Shown here: positions 27,847 through 37,556 of the stretch, piece after piece
Layout: each line of letters begins with the position of its first letter
How positions within the stretch are numbered: the first letter of the stretch is position 1
Assembly: GCA_963667315.1 (NCBI GenBank)
Contig: OY763325.1
Location: forward strand, 1,550,001 to 1,614,000
Length of the DNA: 64,000 nucleotides
Source: DAINPP01 sp963667315
GTDB lineage: Bacteria; Thermotogota; Thermotogae; MWEM01
Direction of reading: 5' to 3'
Position numbers and translations under genes: made by a program
Notes under the pieces: model-generated
Databases searched by the model: none
Told to the model about the DNA's origin: nothing
Seen by the model: only the letters and a program-made list of their open reading frames with translations

Positions 27847-28208
27847 AGAGCGTCAGACCCTATCACAGTTAAAAAACAGCTTTTATTTATAAAAACAGTT
27901 AAATATCAAGTCTTTTTATCGTTTTTCAACTGAAAACATCGTGTAATTATTTGTTCTAATCAATTAACCCGAATGTTTTTTTAGAAGATCATCGTTTACA
28001 GCTGATCAGGACCAATAGAGTATTATTTCTGATAATGCAGAATTCTTCAAAAAAGCTGTTGTCATTTACAGCAAAAGAAAATCTGATGATATTAAAGAAA
28101 CACTTTTAAAATTATGTTTTCAAACGATTTGTCTTGTCCGTCAGATTATGTTAAAATTCTTTGTATCAGTATTGGTTTTTAATTTCTCGACAAAAACAGG
28201 AGTAGTCA
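27847..28208. other. Intergenic region with promoter for the first pilin cassette
   Basis: No gene recognised. Near the right end TTGTCT (28130-28135), 16 bases, then an extended -10 TGTTAAAAT (28149-28157) forms a plausible plus-strand promoter 50 bp before the pilin gene. The element TATGTTAAAATTCT (28147-28160) recurs almost exactly at 31537-31550. Confidence 0.5.
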
Positions 28209-28733
28209 GTGAAAAGAAGAACAGCTTTCACGATCAGTGAAACGATAATCGTAATGACTATATTATTAATGATCATCGGAATGATTTTTTTTATCATCAC
28301 ATTTGTTTTTCAAACGATGTACCGGATTAATTTCAAAATCGAAACCATATCAATATTTGAAACCATACAATCCAGATTGGATAGTGTTTTTTCAATGTGG
28401 TATAAAGATGATTCCGGTTCGCAAACACCTCAAATCACAAACGCTTTGAGAAGTATCGAATTTCCGACCATCAAAATGAAAGAAAATGAGTCCTCATGGT
28501 TGAGTGCTGTCAGTGCAAAGGCAAAAGTCACCTTTGATGAGGGTTCACACGAAATCAGATTGGAAATAGACAACGGCTCTGAAAAAACGGTTTATCAGGA
28601 TGATTATATCGAAAATATTCAATTTGGCTTTGAAAGTCAGGATGAGAGAACAATTATGGCAACAATAACCTTTACCTCATCGAACAAAAGGTTTCAAGAG
28701 ATTAAATTCACAAAATTCAGAACAATAAATTAG
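28209..28733 (+). CDS. Prepilin-like protein (GspJ/PilW-like), cassette 1
   Basis: 174 residues. The prepilin N-terminus AFTISETIIVMTIL has Ala instead of Gly before the cleavage site and Glu at +5, followed by a hydrophobic helix (about 13-38) and a small globular domain. It would be processed by prepilin peptidase and built into a type IV pilus or pseudopilus. It stands eight bases before the large PPC-domain protein. The start codon is likely the GTG at 28209; AGGAG lies about six bases upstream. Confidence 0.75.
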   Translation: MKRRTAFTISETIIVMTILLMIIGMIFFIITFVFQTMYRINFKIETISIFETIQSRLDSVFSMWYKDDSGSQTPQITNALRSIEFPTIKMKENESSWLSAVSAKAKVTFDEGSHEIRLEIDNGSEKTVYQDDYIENIQFGFESQDERTIMATITFTSSNKRFQEIKFTKFRTIN

Positions 28734-28741
28734 GTGACAAG

Positions 28742-31057
28742 ATGCATAGAAGAACCGGAATTATTCTGCCAACCGTCATGATAGCTTTCATAATGACAAT
28801 CGTATTATTCGCAATCGGCATGAACAACATTCCCATCAACACGCGTGCAATAAAAAAAGTAAAGGAAAAATATGATTATCATTCTATTTTGTCGAATTTT
28901 CATCAGTTATCCCTCGCAAAAACGACACAATTGGCGGATAATAATTCTGATCTGATGGATCTATTAAACAACACCGCACCAAGTGATGGTTTCAGTAATT
29001 TCTACGATGAATTTTCACAAAAGCTATCAAAAGCAATTTTCACCTCTCAATGGACAGATGTAAAAAAACAGACAAGTTCTTCATCCTCCCATGAGCTTAT
29101 ATTACAGTACGAGCCTGATGTCTCGGATACTGATCCTTTCATTACCGTCTTTAAAAATTATCTGAACAATCACTCCGAAAAGGAGAACATTGCGGGATGT
29201 GAATCGGTCATCATTAAATTAAACAACAGTACCGCAAAATTATGGATCGTCAACCGCTTGAAATTAAAAGATGGAACCAGTTTTTTCAGTGCCGCTTTAA
29301 TCCATGGAGAACATCATTATAACGACGATTATTTTTACTTTACACAGACTGAAGGAGACATATGGTTTACAGATGATGATATCATTAACGGGCCACTCGC
29401 ATCGATGGACACCATACATATCAGCGGAAACCCTCAGTTCAACGGAACCGTTTATTATAATCCCGAACAGGGAGAGGATGGGTTCGAATATTATGATGAA
29501 CATTCAGAAGGAATCTTCAAGGGAGAGCCCGCCACATCCCCCCTCCCTACCGATACATCCTTTGCAACGATCTCATCTGAATACAAGCAACAATTCCAAA
29601 ATGATTTTATCTCTTTCTCCCAATTTTTCAGTACCGGATTATCACACTCAGGGCTTTCAGCGAATACCGGAAGAAGCTTGAGATATTCTGTTGCCGTACC
29701 GGAAGGAACGGAAAAAATCACTGTTAAAACCATCGGAAATAACGGCGATGCAGATTTATTCGTCGCCATGAACTATCAGCCGTCGCGCTCATCAAATGAC
29801 GGTTATTCTGAAAAGAGTGGGAGTAATGAAACCGTTGTGATCAGTAATCCGGTGCAAGGAACCTGTCATATACTTGTTTACAGTTACAGCAGGTTCAGAG
29901 ATGTCTCATTGAATGTTTCGGTTGAGCCTGGCAAAGCAACTCTTTTCGATTTTGCTACTTACAGTGATTATCAGGCGAGCGTTACTGAGGATCCGATAGA
30001 CTTTAAAAACACCCAAGCCTTGGTGCTTGACTATAACACTTCCGATTACGACATCGACCTTGAAGACAATAAGATAAGCATTAACTGGATCTCAAGCGAT
30101 AATCGCCTTGATATAACCTTTGCCGAGGTATCCGGTCAGGAAGATACTTATCAGGCAACTTATACTTTCACAGACGGCAGCAACACAAACACCATATCGG
30201 GTGTGCCCTTCTCCGGTTTTATTTCCGGGGGTGATAACAGAATATATCTTGGTGATCACAACAACAGCAATGGTGGAGATCTCTGTTTCTACGAGGGGAA
30301 ACTTACCTTCCAAACAACGGATAAGATATTCGTTGAAGATAGCATCATCCCATCCGAACTGAAAAACATCTCCGGATTTGAACTAAAACCCAGAGAATAC
30401 TGGGATGCTACTCAAACGAATACCGTAAAAGAATACTTCAAGAATGGTGCTATCAACGCTTCAATGAACCTTGTCACCGATGATAACATCTATATAGGTT
30501 CGAAGAACTACGGTGGTGGTTCGCATGCCGGAGAAAGACCGAAAGACAATCAAAAAATATTTGCTTCTCTTTTCTCTTTTGACGAAACAATTTCTGTTGC
30601 AGATTATGATTCTTCGCAACTGGGTCCTAAAGGGCAGTTAACGATATTCGGGTCACTGATGCAGGAAACAAGGGGTGCCGTTGGTACATTCGGGTCTGTT
30701 TCAAACGAGGTGTATTATAATCAGAACTATGAAGAATACAGACGAACAGGTAATATCATTCAGGGAAGACACAGATACTGGTCCGGTGGCTGGTGGGGTC
30801 ATTGGAATTACGGGAATTGGATCACTCTTTACACGATCCCGGAAGACAAAGCGGATATTTATCAGGTTTCAGGCAGAAGCGGAGCAAATCACAACAATTT
30901 TGTAAGGGTCTTCTATTCGACAACGGATACCCTCACAGGCTATGACAAAAATTACTATTTTGACCCGAGGTTCAACAACGGTTATATTCAGGGTGCCGGT
31001 GCTCCTCAATCTGAAGGCATCACAATTCTCTTATCGGGAAATATCGAGGTGTACTGA
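28742..31057 (+). CDS. Large pilus-associated protein with DUF4900-like and PPC domains
   Basis: 771 residues. A PilX/GspK-like N-terminal membrane helix (about 8-28, after RRTGIILP) is followed by a long extracellular part. Around 180-250, DDIINGPLASMDTIHISGNP resembles DUF4900 proteins, which accompany pilin genes in Thermotogota and Deinococcota. Residues about 300-396 are a bacterial pre-peptidase C-terminal (PPC) domain with the NGDADLFV core. The C-terminal third is rich in Gly, Trp and Tyr. It lies between two prepilin genes and overlaps the next start by one base. It is probably a surface-exposed minor pilus component or adhesin. Confidence 0.75.
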   Translation: MHRRTGIILPTVMIAFIMTIVLFAIGMNNIPINTRAIKKVKEKYDYHSILSNFHQLSLAKTTQLADNNSDLMDLLNNTAPSDGFSNFYDEFSQKLSKAIFTSQWTDVKKQTSSSSSHELILQYEPDVSDTDPFITVFKNYLNNHSEKENIAGCESVIIKLNNSTAKLWIVNRLKLKDGTSFFSAALIHGEHHYNDDYFYFTQTEGDIWFTDDDIINGPLASMDTIHISGNPQFNGTVYYNPEQGEDGFEYYDEHSEGIFKGEPATSPLPTDTSFATISSEYKQQFQNDFISFSQFFSTGLSHSGLSANTGRSLRYSVAVPEGTEKITVKTIGNNGDADLFVAMNYQPSRSSNDGYSEKSGSNETVVISNPVQGTCHILVYSYSRFRDVSLNVSVEPGKATLFDFATYSDYQASVTEDPIDFKNTQALVLDYNTSDYDIDLEDNKISINWISSDNRLDITFAEVSGQEDTYQATYTFTDGSNTNTISGVPFSGFISGGDNRIYLGDHNNSNGGDLCFYEGKLTFQTTDKIFVEDSIIPSELKNISGFELKPREYWDATQTNTVKEYFKNGAINASMNLVTDDNIYIGSKNYGGGSHAGERPKDNQKIFASLFSFDETISVADYDSSQLGPKGQLTIFGSLMQETRGAVGTFGSVSNEVYYNQNYEEYRRTGNIIQGRHRYWSGGWWGHWNYGNWITLYTIPEDKADIYQVSGRSGANHNNFVRVFYSTTDTLTGYDKNYYFDPRFNNGYIQGAGAPQSEGITILLSGNIEVY

Positions 31058-31470
31058 TGATAAAAAAAGCTTTTACATTTGTTGAAGTAATGATTGCCCT
31101 TTTACTCATTTCACTTTTACTATTGCTGGTTAGTTCAACAACAGCCTCCATGTTGTCGATGGAAAAACGTCAGGAAAAAATAATCTCGGGAAACGAATAC
31201 ATCAATTATCTCAGAAAGAAAGCACTGGCTTATAGAAATGGACTGGTTGTTGAAGATTTCTTTTCCGGAAATACCGATCTGATCGCCGATGAATTTTACG
31301 AAGCCTATCATGAAGCAAAAGATTATCCCCATCAAATCGCCGCTCCAACCACTGAAACACCAATAGCAACAAATAACGTAACCGTTTACGTTTATCATTT
31401 TCATCTGTTGAATTCCAATGATACCCTTGATCAATCAACGGAAACCATCATTACATTTTCTCCGAATTAA
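31057..31470 (+). CDS. Prepilin-like protein (PilV/GspI-like), cassette 1
   Basis: 137 residues with the prepilin leader KKAFTFVEVMIALLL (Ala before cleavage, Glu at +5), one hydrophobic helix and a short globular domain. The TGATG overlap with the preceding gene indicates coupling. It ends the cassette; about 120 bases of promoter region follow. Confidence 0.78.
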   Translation: MIKKAFTFVEVMIALLLISLLLLLVSSTTASMLSMEKRQEKIISGNEYINYLRKKALAYRNGLVVEDFFSGNTDLIADEFYEAYHEAKDYPHQIAAPTTETPIATNNVTVYVYHFHLLNSNDTLDQSTETIITFSPN

Positions 31471-31536
31471 GTAGATTTTTCAAAAACCTCTTTAGAAACA
31501 ATAAATAAAACACACTTAAAATAAACGCCATTTTAA

Positions 31537-31550
31537 TATGTTAGAATTCT
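31537..31550 (+). promoter_or_regulatory. Extended -10 element before the GGDEF genes
   Basis: TATGTTAGAATTCT matches the element at 28147-28160 in 13 of 14 bases and contains TGTTAGAAT. It suggests that the pilin cassette and the cyclase genes use the same promoter class. The -35 is weak (TTAAAA at 31516-31521). Confidence 0.45.
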
Positions 31551-31589
31551 CCGTACAAGTTTTTCCAATCTCTAATGACTTACGGGTGG

Positions 31590-32669
31590 ATGATGAAAGA
31601 AAGCATAACAAATCGAATCAGTGAGTACTATTATCAACAAGTTGATAAAGATAATTTTGAGACTCTCTTTTATTGGATTTTTCTTCTTTCAGGTTTAATA
31701 TTAACTGTATTGACAAGTCTGATGAATTTCATCCTCGGTCTTTCAACCTATACAATCATTCTTCCCTTATTTTCAGGTGGTTTCGCTTTTGCCACGCATT
31801 TATTGTATTATAAAAGAAAAAAAGAAACAGCCGCCTTATTCATTATTATCAATAATAATTTCTTCTTTTCACCGTTTATGTGGTTAACTAATTCAGGTTT
31901 CAAAGGCGGGTTTCAGTATTTTTTATTTTTATTCCTTATCATATCGATAACCGTATTAAAAGGGACAACGCGCTTTATCATTGTCTCACTATACATCATG
32001 ACCGCTTTTATTCTGATGATTGTTGAGGCAAACTTTCCCGAAATCATAATGAAATTGTCGGAAGGGAATCAAAACAACGTGATCGATATGATCTTCAGTA
32101 TCATCCTGAGCCTGATCATCATTACGGTCATCACATTCATCCTGACAAATCTTTATACTTACCGCCAGAGGAAAATAATTGAATTATCTATCAAAGACCC
32201 ACTTACAAAGCAATACAATCGACGTTATCTGATCAGTGCACTGGACGACCTATACCATTCAGATAGCCAGGAAATCAACAACAAATTTGCCGTTTTTATA
32301 GACGTTGATAATTTTAAAATGATCAACGATCAATTGGGTCATGTTGAAGGGGATAAAATTCTTTGCAACCTTTGTAAAACGATTAACGACAACGTCAGAA
32401 GTTCAGATTACCTTGCCCGGATGGGAGGAGATGAATTCGTTCTTATTTTGAACACCGAAAACCCCAAAATTGCCGAAAAGCTTGTTAAAAGAATTGTAAA
32501 AAAAGCGGCTGAAGAAACAAAGGTAACCATAAGTGCAGGCCTTACACCGTTAAAAGGGAAAAAGAATATTTATGATTTACTTGAAAAAGCTGATAAACTC
32601 ATGTACGAAGCAAAAACAAGCGGAAAAAATCGTGTCTGGTTGACCGGGGAATCACAAGATGATCAATAA
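31590..32669 (+). CDS. Membrane diguanylate cyclase (GGDEF), first of tandem pair
   Basis: About 359 residues from the ATG at 31590 (GGGTGG just before); an earlier ATG at 31575 has no ribosome site. Six predicted membrane helices occupy the N-terminal half, with a conserved NNNFFFSPFMWLTNSGF segment. The GGDEF domain follows, with an intact MGGDEF active site and an intact RxxD product-inhibition site exactly five residues upstream (RSSD). It should make c-di-GMP from GTP under control of an unknown membrane sensor domain. It overlaps the second cyclase by 11 bp. Confidence 0.88.
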   Translation: MMKESITNRISEYYYQQVDKDNFETLFYWIFLLSGLILTVLTSLMNFILGLSTYTIILPLFSGGFAFATHLLYYKRKKETAALFIIINNNFFFSPFMWLTNSGFKGGFQYFLFLFLIISITVLKGTTRFIIVSLYIMTAFILMIVEANFPEIIMKLSEGNQNNVIDMIFSIILSLIIITVITFILTNLYTYRQRKIIELSIKDPLTKQYNRRYLISALDDLYHSDSQEINNKFAVFIDVDNFKMINDQLGHVEGDKILCNLCKTINDNVRSSDYLARMGGDEFVLILNTENPKIAEKLVKRIVKKAAEETKVTISAGLTPLKGKKNIYDLLEKADKLMYEAKTSGKNRVWLTGESQDDQ

Positions 32670-33744
32670 GCTGATAAAAGAGCTCAATAAAAAGATTTTT
32701 AAAATCACTACAAATAGGGATTTTTCCACATCCTTTTACCTGATATTTTTCTATTTTGGCTCGTTCATGTATCTTCTCTCCGCTTTTCTGAATTTCATTG
32801 TAGGACTTTCAGCGATTACCGTCATCATTCCACTGCTCTGTGTGTCTTTAAATATTCTATTTCACCTGGTACTGTTTAAACGGGGTAAATTCTATCTCGG
32901 CATATTGTTCGGTGTTCTCAACAACAATTTTATTTTCTCACCGTTCATGTGGTTGACAAATCTCGGCTTCAACGGTGGATTTCATTATTTCATCTTTCTG
33001 TTCATGATCTTCACGGTTATCCTGCTGAAGGGCAAATCCAGAAAGATTGTCGTGCTCTTATATCTCCTGGAAGTGCTTTCTCTAACGATCCTTGAAGCCG
33101 CTCATCCTGAACTGATCAGAATGCTTTCGGGTATGGAAAGTAATGTTGAGGATATGACCATCAGCCTTATTATGAGTATGATTGCCATATCCGCCGCTCT
33201 TTTTATCCTGTCGAATCTGTATCGGCATGAACAGGAAAAGATCATCGAATTAACAACCACTGATTCCCTCACAAAACAATACAACAGGAGATTCATCATA
33301 GCACTGATGGAAAAGATGTATAAAGAACCGGATGTATATCAGTTGGATAAAAAATATGCCGTCTTCATCGATATAGATGATTTCAAATCCGTCAATGATA
33401 AATTTGGCCATAATGAAGGCGATCGCGTGCTGATGGCATTATGTAAAACGATTGAAAAGAACATCAGAGAAACGGATTATCTGGCAAGAATGGGAGGAGA
33501 TGAATTCCTTCTCATCCTGGAAACAAACGGGATTGAACAATCAAGACAATTTTTAAAACGATTGTTAATCCAAATAGAGAGTGAAAATAATATCACGGTC
33601 AGCGCTGGTTTGACGGAAATGACCGGTAAAAGCGGAACGGTAGAATTACTTGAAATTTCCGATAAAATCATGTATGCTGCGAAACGGGCAGGTAAAAACA
33701 GATTTTTTTCTGCCGATGACTTTTCAGAGGGGGCAATAGAATGA
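32659..33744 (+). CDS. Membrane diguanylate cyclase (GGDEF), second of tandem pair
   Basis: 361 residues, a close paralogue of the preceding gene over its whole length, including the membrane sensor segment (NNNFIFSPFMWLTNLGF) and the GGDEF domain (RETD then MGGDEF). It is a tandem duplication with both copies apparently active. It overlaps the aminotransferase gene by four bases (ATGA), so the three genes form one transcript. Confidence 0.88.
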   Translation: MINKLIKELNKKIFKITTNRDFSTSFYLIFFYFGSFMYLLSAFLNFIVGLSAITVIIPLLCVSLNILFHLVLFKRGKFYLGILFGVLNNNFIFSPFMWLTNLGFNGGFHYFIFLFMIFTVILLKGKSRKIVVLLYLLEVLSLTILEAAHPELIRMLSGMESNVEDMTISLIMSMIAISAALFILSNLYRHEQEKIIELTTTDSLTKQYNRRFIIALMEKMYKEPDVYQLDKKYAVFIDIDDFKSVNDKFGHNEGDRVLMALCKTIEKNIRETDYLARMGGDEFLLILETNGIEQSRQFLKRLLIQIESENNITVSAGLTEMTGKSGTVELLEISDKIMYAAKRAGKNRFFSADDFSEGAIE

Positions 33745-34871
33745 AATTAAGGGATTTTAAACTGGAAGTTTTTTTTGGGAAATATGAGTTCACGGCTCCA
33801 TATCTGCTGGCACAGTCGGATTGTGAAACGATGTCCGTCTCATCTCTATTGTCAATGGAACCCGGTTCAGAAACGGAATTTTTAAATGGCAGACTGGGAT
33901 ATACGGAAGTTACCGGTGATCCGGAACTTCGTTATCAAATTTCACAACTGTACAGCCACCACACAAAAGACAACATTATCGTTCACACCGGTGCACAGGA
34001 GGCCATCTTTAATTTTATGAATGTTTTTCTGGAAAAGGGGGATCATGTGATCTGTCAATTCCCGGTCTATCAGTCCATCTACTCGATTGCAGAGGATATC
34101 GGCTGTGATATCAGCAGATGGGAACTGACTCAAACAGAAACCGGATGGGCGATGGATCTTGACGAACTGGAATCTTTTATCAATCCAAACACAAAACTTA
34201 TTTGTATCAACAACCCCAACAATCCGACAGGTTTTATCTTCACCGAAGATGAGATGAAGAAAATCGCAGAAATTGCCCGGCGTCATGGCATTTTCGTCTT
34301 CTGTGATGAGGTCTACAAGGGACTTGAATTGGATGATATTGCAAGACCCTGGTTTGCGGACATCTATGATAAGGCACTGTCCCTCGGGGTCATGTCAAAG
34401 GCTTATGGGCTTCCCGGTCTGAGAATCGGATGGATTGCCACAAAAGATAAAAGAATCCTGGACAAGATGACAAAGATGAAGCACTTCACCAGCATCTGCA
34501 ACAGTGCCCCATCCGAGTTTCTTTCTATCGTCGCCTTAAAGCACGGTGATGACATCCTGCAGAAAAATAAAAAAATAATAAGAGACAATCTGAAACTTTC
34601 AGACAGATTCTTCGCTCAATATAAAAATCTTTTCAGATACAACAAACAGATGGCCGGACCGATTGCTTTTCATGAAGTAAAAATCAAAACCCCCGTCACA
34701 GAACTCAGTGAAGATATGGTTGAAAAATGCGGTGTACTCCTGTTACCGGCAACCGCTTATGATTATCCTCAACAATATTTCAGAATGGGTTATGGAAGGA
34801 TAAATTTCGGAGAAAACCTGAAAGTTCTGGAAAAGTACCTGAAAACGCGCCTTATAGTGGAGCGTTCATAA
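33741..34871 (+). CDS. PLP-dependent aminotransferase, class I/II
   Basis: 376 residues. Fold-type I motifs: NNPNNPTGF, CDEVYKGLE (PLP-binding Asp/Tyr) and the Schiff-base lysine in MSKAYGLPGLRIGW. The substrate amino acid is not evident. It is translationally coupled to the second cyclase, an unusual neighbour that may indicate a metabolic signal or simple co-transcription. Confidence 0.85.
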   Translation: MKLRDFKLEVFFGKYEFTAPYLLAQSDCETMSVSSLLSMEPGSETEFLNGRLGYTEVTGDPELRYQISQLYSHHTKDNIIVHTGAQEAIFNFMNVFLEKGDHVICQFPVYQSIYSIAEDIGCDISRWELTQTETGWAMDLDELESFINPNTKLICINNPNNPTGFIFTEDEMKKIAEIARRHGIFVFCDEVYKGLELDDIARPWFADIYDKALSLGVMSKAYGLPGLRIGWIATKDKRILDKMTKMKHFTSICNSAPSEFLSIVALKHGDDILQKNKKIIRDNLKLSDRFFAQYKNLFRYNKQMAGPIAFHEVKIKTPVTELSEDMVEKCGVLLLPATAYDYPQQYFRMGYGRINFGENLKVLEKYLKTRLIVERS

Positions 34872-34881
34872 CATGATCACA

Positions 34882-35319
34882 TTAGAATGCAATTTTCTTA
34901 ATAAATTTTCGTAAAGGGAGAATTATTTTCTTCACAAACTGCCAGATACTGTTTTCGATTCCTTCCTTTAAAGACTTTCTTTCAGGTTGTTCAACTGAAA
35001 GAGATGTAGAATGCTGATAGCGGTAGTTTTGAATAACCCAGTTCAATTTTGATGTTGCAACGACAAATAGTTTATTTACCGGACATTTTGCTGGATTCTC
35101 AGAGAACAGAAAATGTCCTCGTTCATCTTGGAGAACCGAAAGAACCTGAAATTCATTGCTCTCATTAAAGCTTTGAAATCTCATACTTTCCTGAATCGAA
35201 GTCTCTCCCCAAATAAATACGATTTCAGGATTACTTTGATCGTAAAGCGGATACCCCTGATAGCTGATTGAATAGAAAACAGCACAAAATAAAAACAGAA
35301 AACCAAAGATAAATTTCAT
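34882..35319 (-). CDS. Hypothetical exported protein
   Basis: 145 residues with an N-terminal signal-like helix (about 1-19) and no recognised domain. Residues around 115-145 form a basic amphipathic tail. No convincing ribosome site precedes the ATG, and a GAGGTG further upstream leads to a different, short frame. It is convergent with the aminotransferase gene, 10 bp away. I do not recognise it. Confidence 0.55.
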   Translation of the reverse strand: MKFIFGFLFLFCAVFYSISYQGYPLYDQSNPEIVFIWGETSIQESMRFQSFNESNEFQVLSVLQDERGHFLFSENPAKCPVNKLFVVATSKLNWVIQNYRYQHSTSLSVEQPERKSLKEGIENSIWQFVKKIILPLRKFIKKIAF

Positions 35320-35442
35320 ACGATTTGAAGACAGACTCTTGATAACATCACCTCAAATTTTTTACCACATGACAAACAGATCAGAATAACATCCTGTTAA
35401 ACAATATTTGAAGACGGTAAATTTCCCTAAATACTTTCACCG

Positions 35443-36834
35443 TTATAACATACGATACATGACAATCGCTCTCTCACGACGCTTAGCGTGATCAACAATG
35501 GGGTGGGGATAATCTTTTCCAATGACACATCCACAATGGTGCTGCTCTTTATCAGACATACGAAAAGGCCGATGAATGTGTTTCCCTTGTACATTCCTCA
35601 ACTCCGGAACATATTTTCGGATAAAATGTCCTTCCGGATCAAATTTTTCGGATTGAGAAAACGGATTGAAGATTCTGAAATATGGCTGAGCATCCGTTCC
35701 GGTTGAAGCACACCATTGCCACCCGCCGTTGTTCAATGCCAGATCATGATCCAATAATTTCTCCTGAAAGTATTCCGCACCCCATCGCCAGTCGATCAGC
35801 AGATCTTTCACCAGAAAAGAAGCCGTGATCATCCGGAGTCTGTTGTGCATCCATCCTTCTGTGTTCAGCTGACGCATCCCCGCATCAACAAAGGGAAATC
35901 CTGTCTTGCCCTCACACCATTTACTGAAGTGATCTCTATTGTTTTCCCATTTAATCCCGTCATACTTTTTTTTAAAAGCATGATCGACAACTTCAGGGTG
36001 ATGATGAAGGAGTTGAAAATAAAAATCCCGCCATGCCAGCTGCCGTATAAACCCCGATACGTTTTGACGTTCATTTTCAGTTGAATTTTCTTCATTCAGA
36101 ACTAATTCAGCCTTATGATAGATTTCTCGAATGGAAAAAATCCCAAAACGAAGGTACTTTGAAAAGTGTGAGGTTTGATCCATTGCGGGATAATCCCGCT
36201 GATCCGAATATTGTCCGATCTTCCGTTTGAAAAAGGTAGTCATCACGTCATCAGACTCTATCGCGAAACTTTCAGAGGGTTCAAAATTTTCCGTTTGATC
36301 ACTGATCAGAGATGCCGTTTTAAAGCTTCCGATATGGATACTGCGCTCCTTTGGCATAAACTGCCATTTTTTATAATAGGGTGTAAAAACTTGATACGGA
36401 CTTCCGTCTTTTTTCAAAATATCACGATAATCCGTCAACACAACATCTTTATACCGATGAACAGAGACATTTCCTTCATTCAGACAGGCTTCAACCTGCT
36501 GATCTCTTTTCACTGCATAAGGCTCATAATCCTCGTTGAAATAAACGGCATTAATATTGTTTTTTTGACGTAATTCTGTAAAAACTTCAATTGGTGTCCC
36601 TTTTAAAATATGGAGTTCTGCGCCAATACGCTTGATCTTTTCCGATAGCCTTTTCACCGCTGACAGAAAAAAAGATACTCTCCTTTTTGAAAGGGATGGT
36701 TGAGAAAGAATGTCTTGATCAAGTATCAAAAGCAACGCACAAGGTAATCCCGCTTGTATACACGCCTGTAAACCCATGTTGTCCGTCACTCTTAAATCCC
36801 TTCTGAACCAGAACACATTTATTTTTTCACTCAT
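35443..36834 (-). CDS. phrB: Deoxyribodipyrimidine photolyase (class I)
   Basis: 463 residues. The N-terminal antenna-binding Rossmann-like domain begins INVFWFRRDLRVTDN. The C-terminal FAD domain contains FPFVDAGMRQLNTEGWMHNR and WCASTGTDAQPYFRIFNP. It repairs UV-induced cyclobutane dimers using light. It starts two bases after the stop of an OpuC-type permease, so it is co-transcribed with osmoprotectant uptake genes. Confidence 0.93.
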   Translation of the reverse strand: MSEKINVFWFRRDLRVTDNMGLQACIQAGLPCALLLILDQDILSQPSLSKRRVSFFLSAVKRLSEKIKRIGAELHILKGTPIEVFTELRQKNNINAVYFNEDYEPYAVKRDQQVEACLNEGNVSVHRYKDVVLTDYRDILKKDGSPYQVFTPYYKKWQFMPKERSIHIGSFKTASLISDQTENFEPSESFAIESDDVMTTFFKRKIGQYSDQRDYPAMDQTSHFSKYLRFGIFSIREIYHKAELVLNEENSTENERQNVSGFIRQLAWRDFYFQLLHHHPEVVDHAFKKKYDGIKWENNRDHFSKWCEGKTGFPFVDAGMRQLNTEGWMHNRLRMITASFLVKDLLIDWRWGAEYFQEKLLDHDLALNNGGWQWCASTGTDAQPYFRIFNPFSQSEKFDPEGHFIRKYVPELRNVQGKHIHRPFRMSDKEQHHCGCVIGKDYPHPIVDHAKRRERAIVMYRML

Positions 36835-36836
36835 AC

Positions 36837-37556
36837 TCAGTCCCTCTCAATCAAAGTAAATAATGCATCGAATGTAAAAGCCAGCAAAGCTGCCGGAAGC
36901 GCTCCCTGAAGCAGATAAGCCGTGTTATTCGCAATAAGTCCTGCCGTTATGGGAGCTCCGAGACCTCCGGCGCCTATACTGGCACCGACTGTCGCTGTTC
37001 CGATATTGATGATAACAGATATACGAATCCCTGCAATGACAAGCGGTGCCGCAACAGGAAGCTCAACCCGAATCAATTTCTGAAAAGGTGTCATCCCCGT
37101 TGCATCAGCCGCCATTATCACATCCTTGTCGATTCCTTCAATCCCCTCTATCGTATTTCTCAATATCGGCAGAATCCCATAGATAAACAAGGCAAAGACC
37201 GTCGGTTCAAAACCAAGGCCCAGTAACGGAACAGAGAGGGCCAGCACCGCAACAGGTGGAAAAGTTTGTCCGATGGCACTCAGACTACTGACAAGCGGGA
37301 GAAATTCTCTGCCGAAACGTCTTGTTACGGCTATTCCCAAACCAACACCAACAAGAATCGATAGAATACTGGAAAGCAAAACGAGCTTAATATGCTCCCA
37401 CAATAGAAAGGCAATTGATGCCCTCGGATAGATCACCTGACTTTTTCCCGGAAACAGGAGCTTCAGACCCTCTTCCCACCCCTTCTGATAGAAACTGACG
37501 ACGAGCAGTAATGCCAATAATATAAGAAACATGAAAAGTCTGAGTTTCTTATTCAT
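36837..37556 (-). CDS. Osmoprotectant-type ABC permease (OpuCD/YehW-like)
   Basis: 239 residues with about six membrane helices and the permease block VIMAADATGMTPFQKLIRVELP. It is paired with the ATPase (8-bp overlap) and a second, longer permease. Glycine betaine, choline or a similar compound is the likely substrate. Confidence 0.85.
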   Translation of the reverse strand: MNKKLRLFMFLILLALLLVVSFYQKGWEEGLKLLFPGKSQVIYPRASIAFLLWEHIKLVLLSSILSILVGVGLGIAVTRRFGREFLPLVSSLSAIGQTFPPVAVLALSVPLLGLGFEPTVFALFIYGILPILRNTIEGIEGIDKDVIMAADATGMTPFQKLIRVELPVAAPLVIAGIRISVIINIGTATVGASIGAGGLGAPITAGLIANNTAYLLQGALPAALLAFTFDALFTLIERD

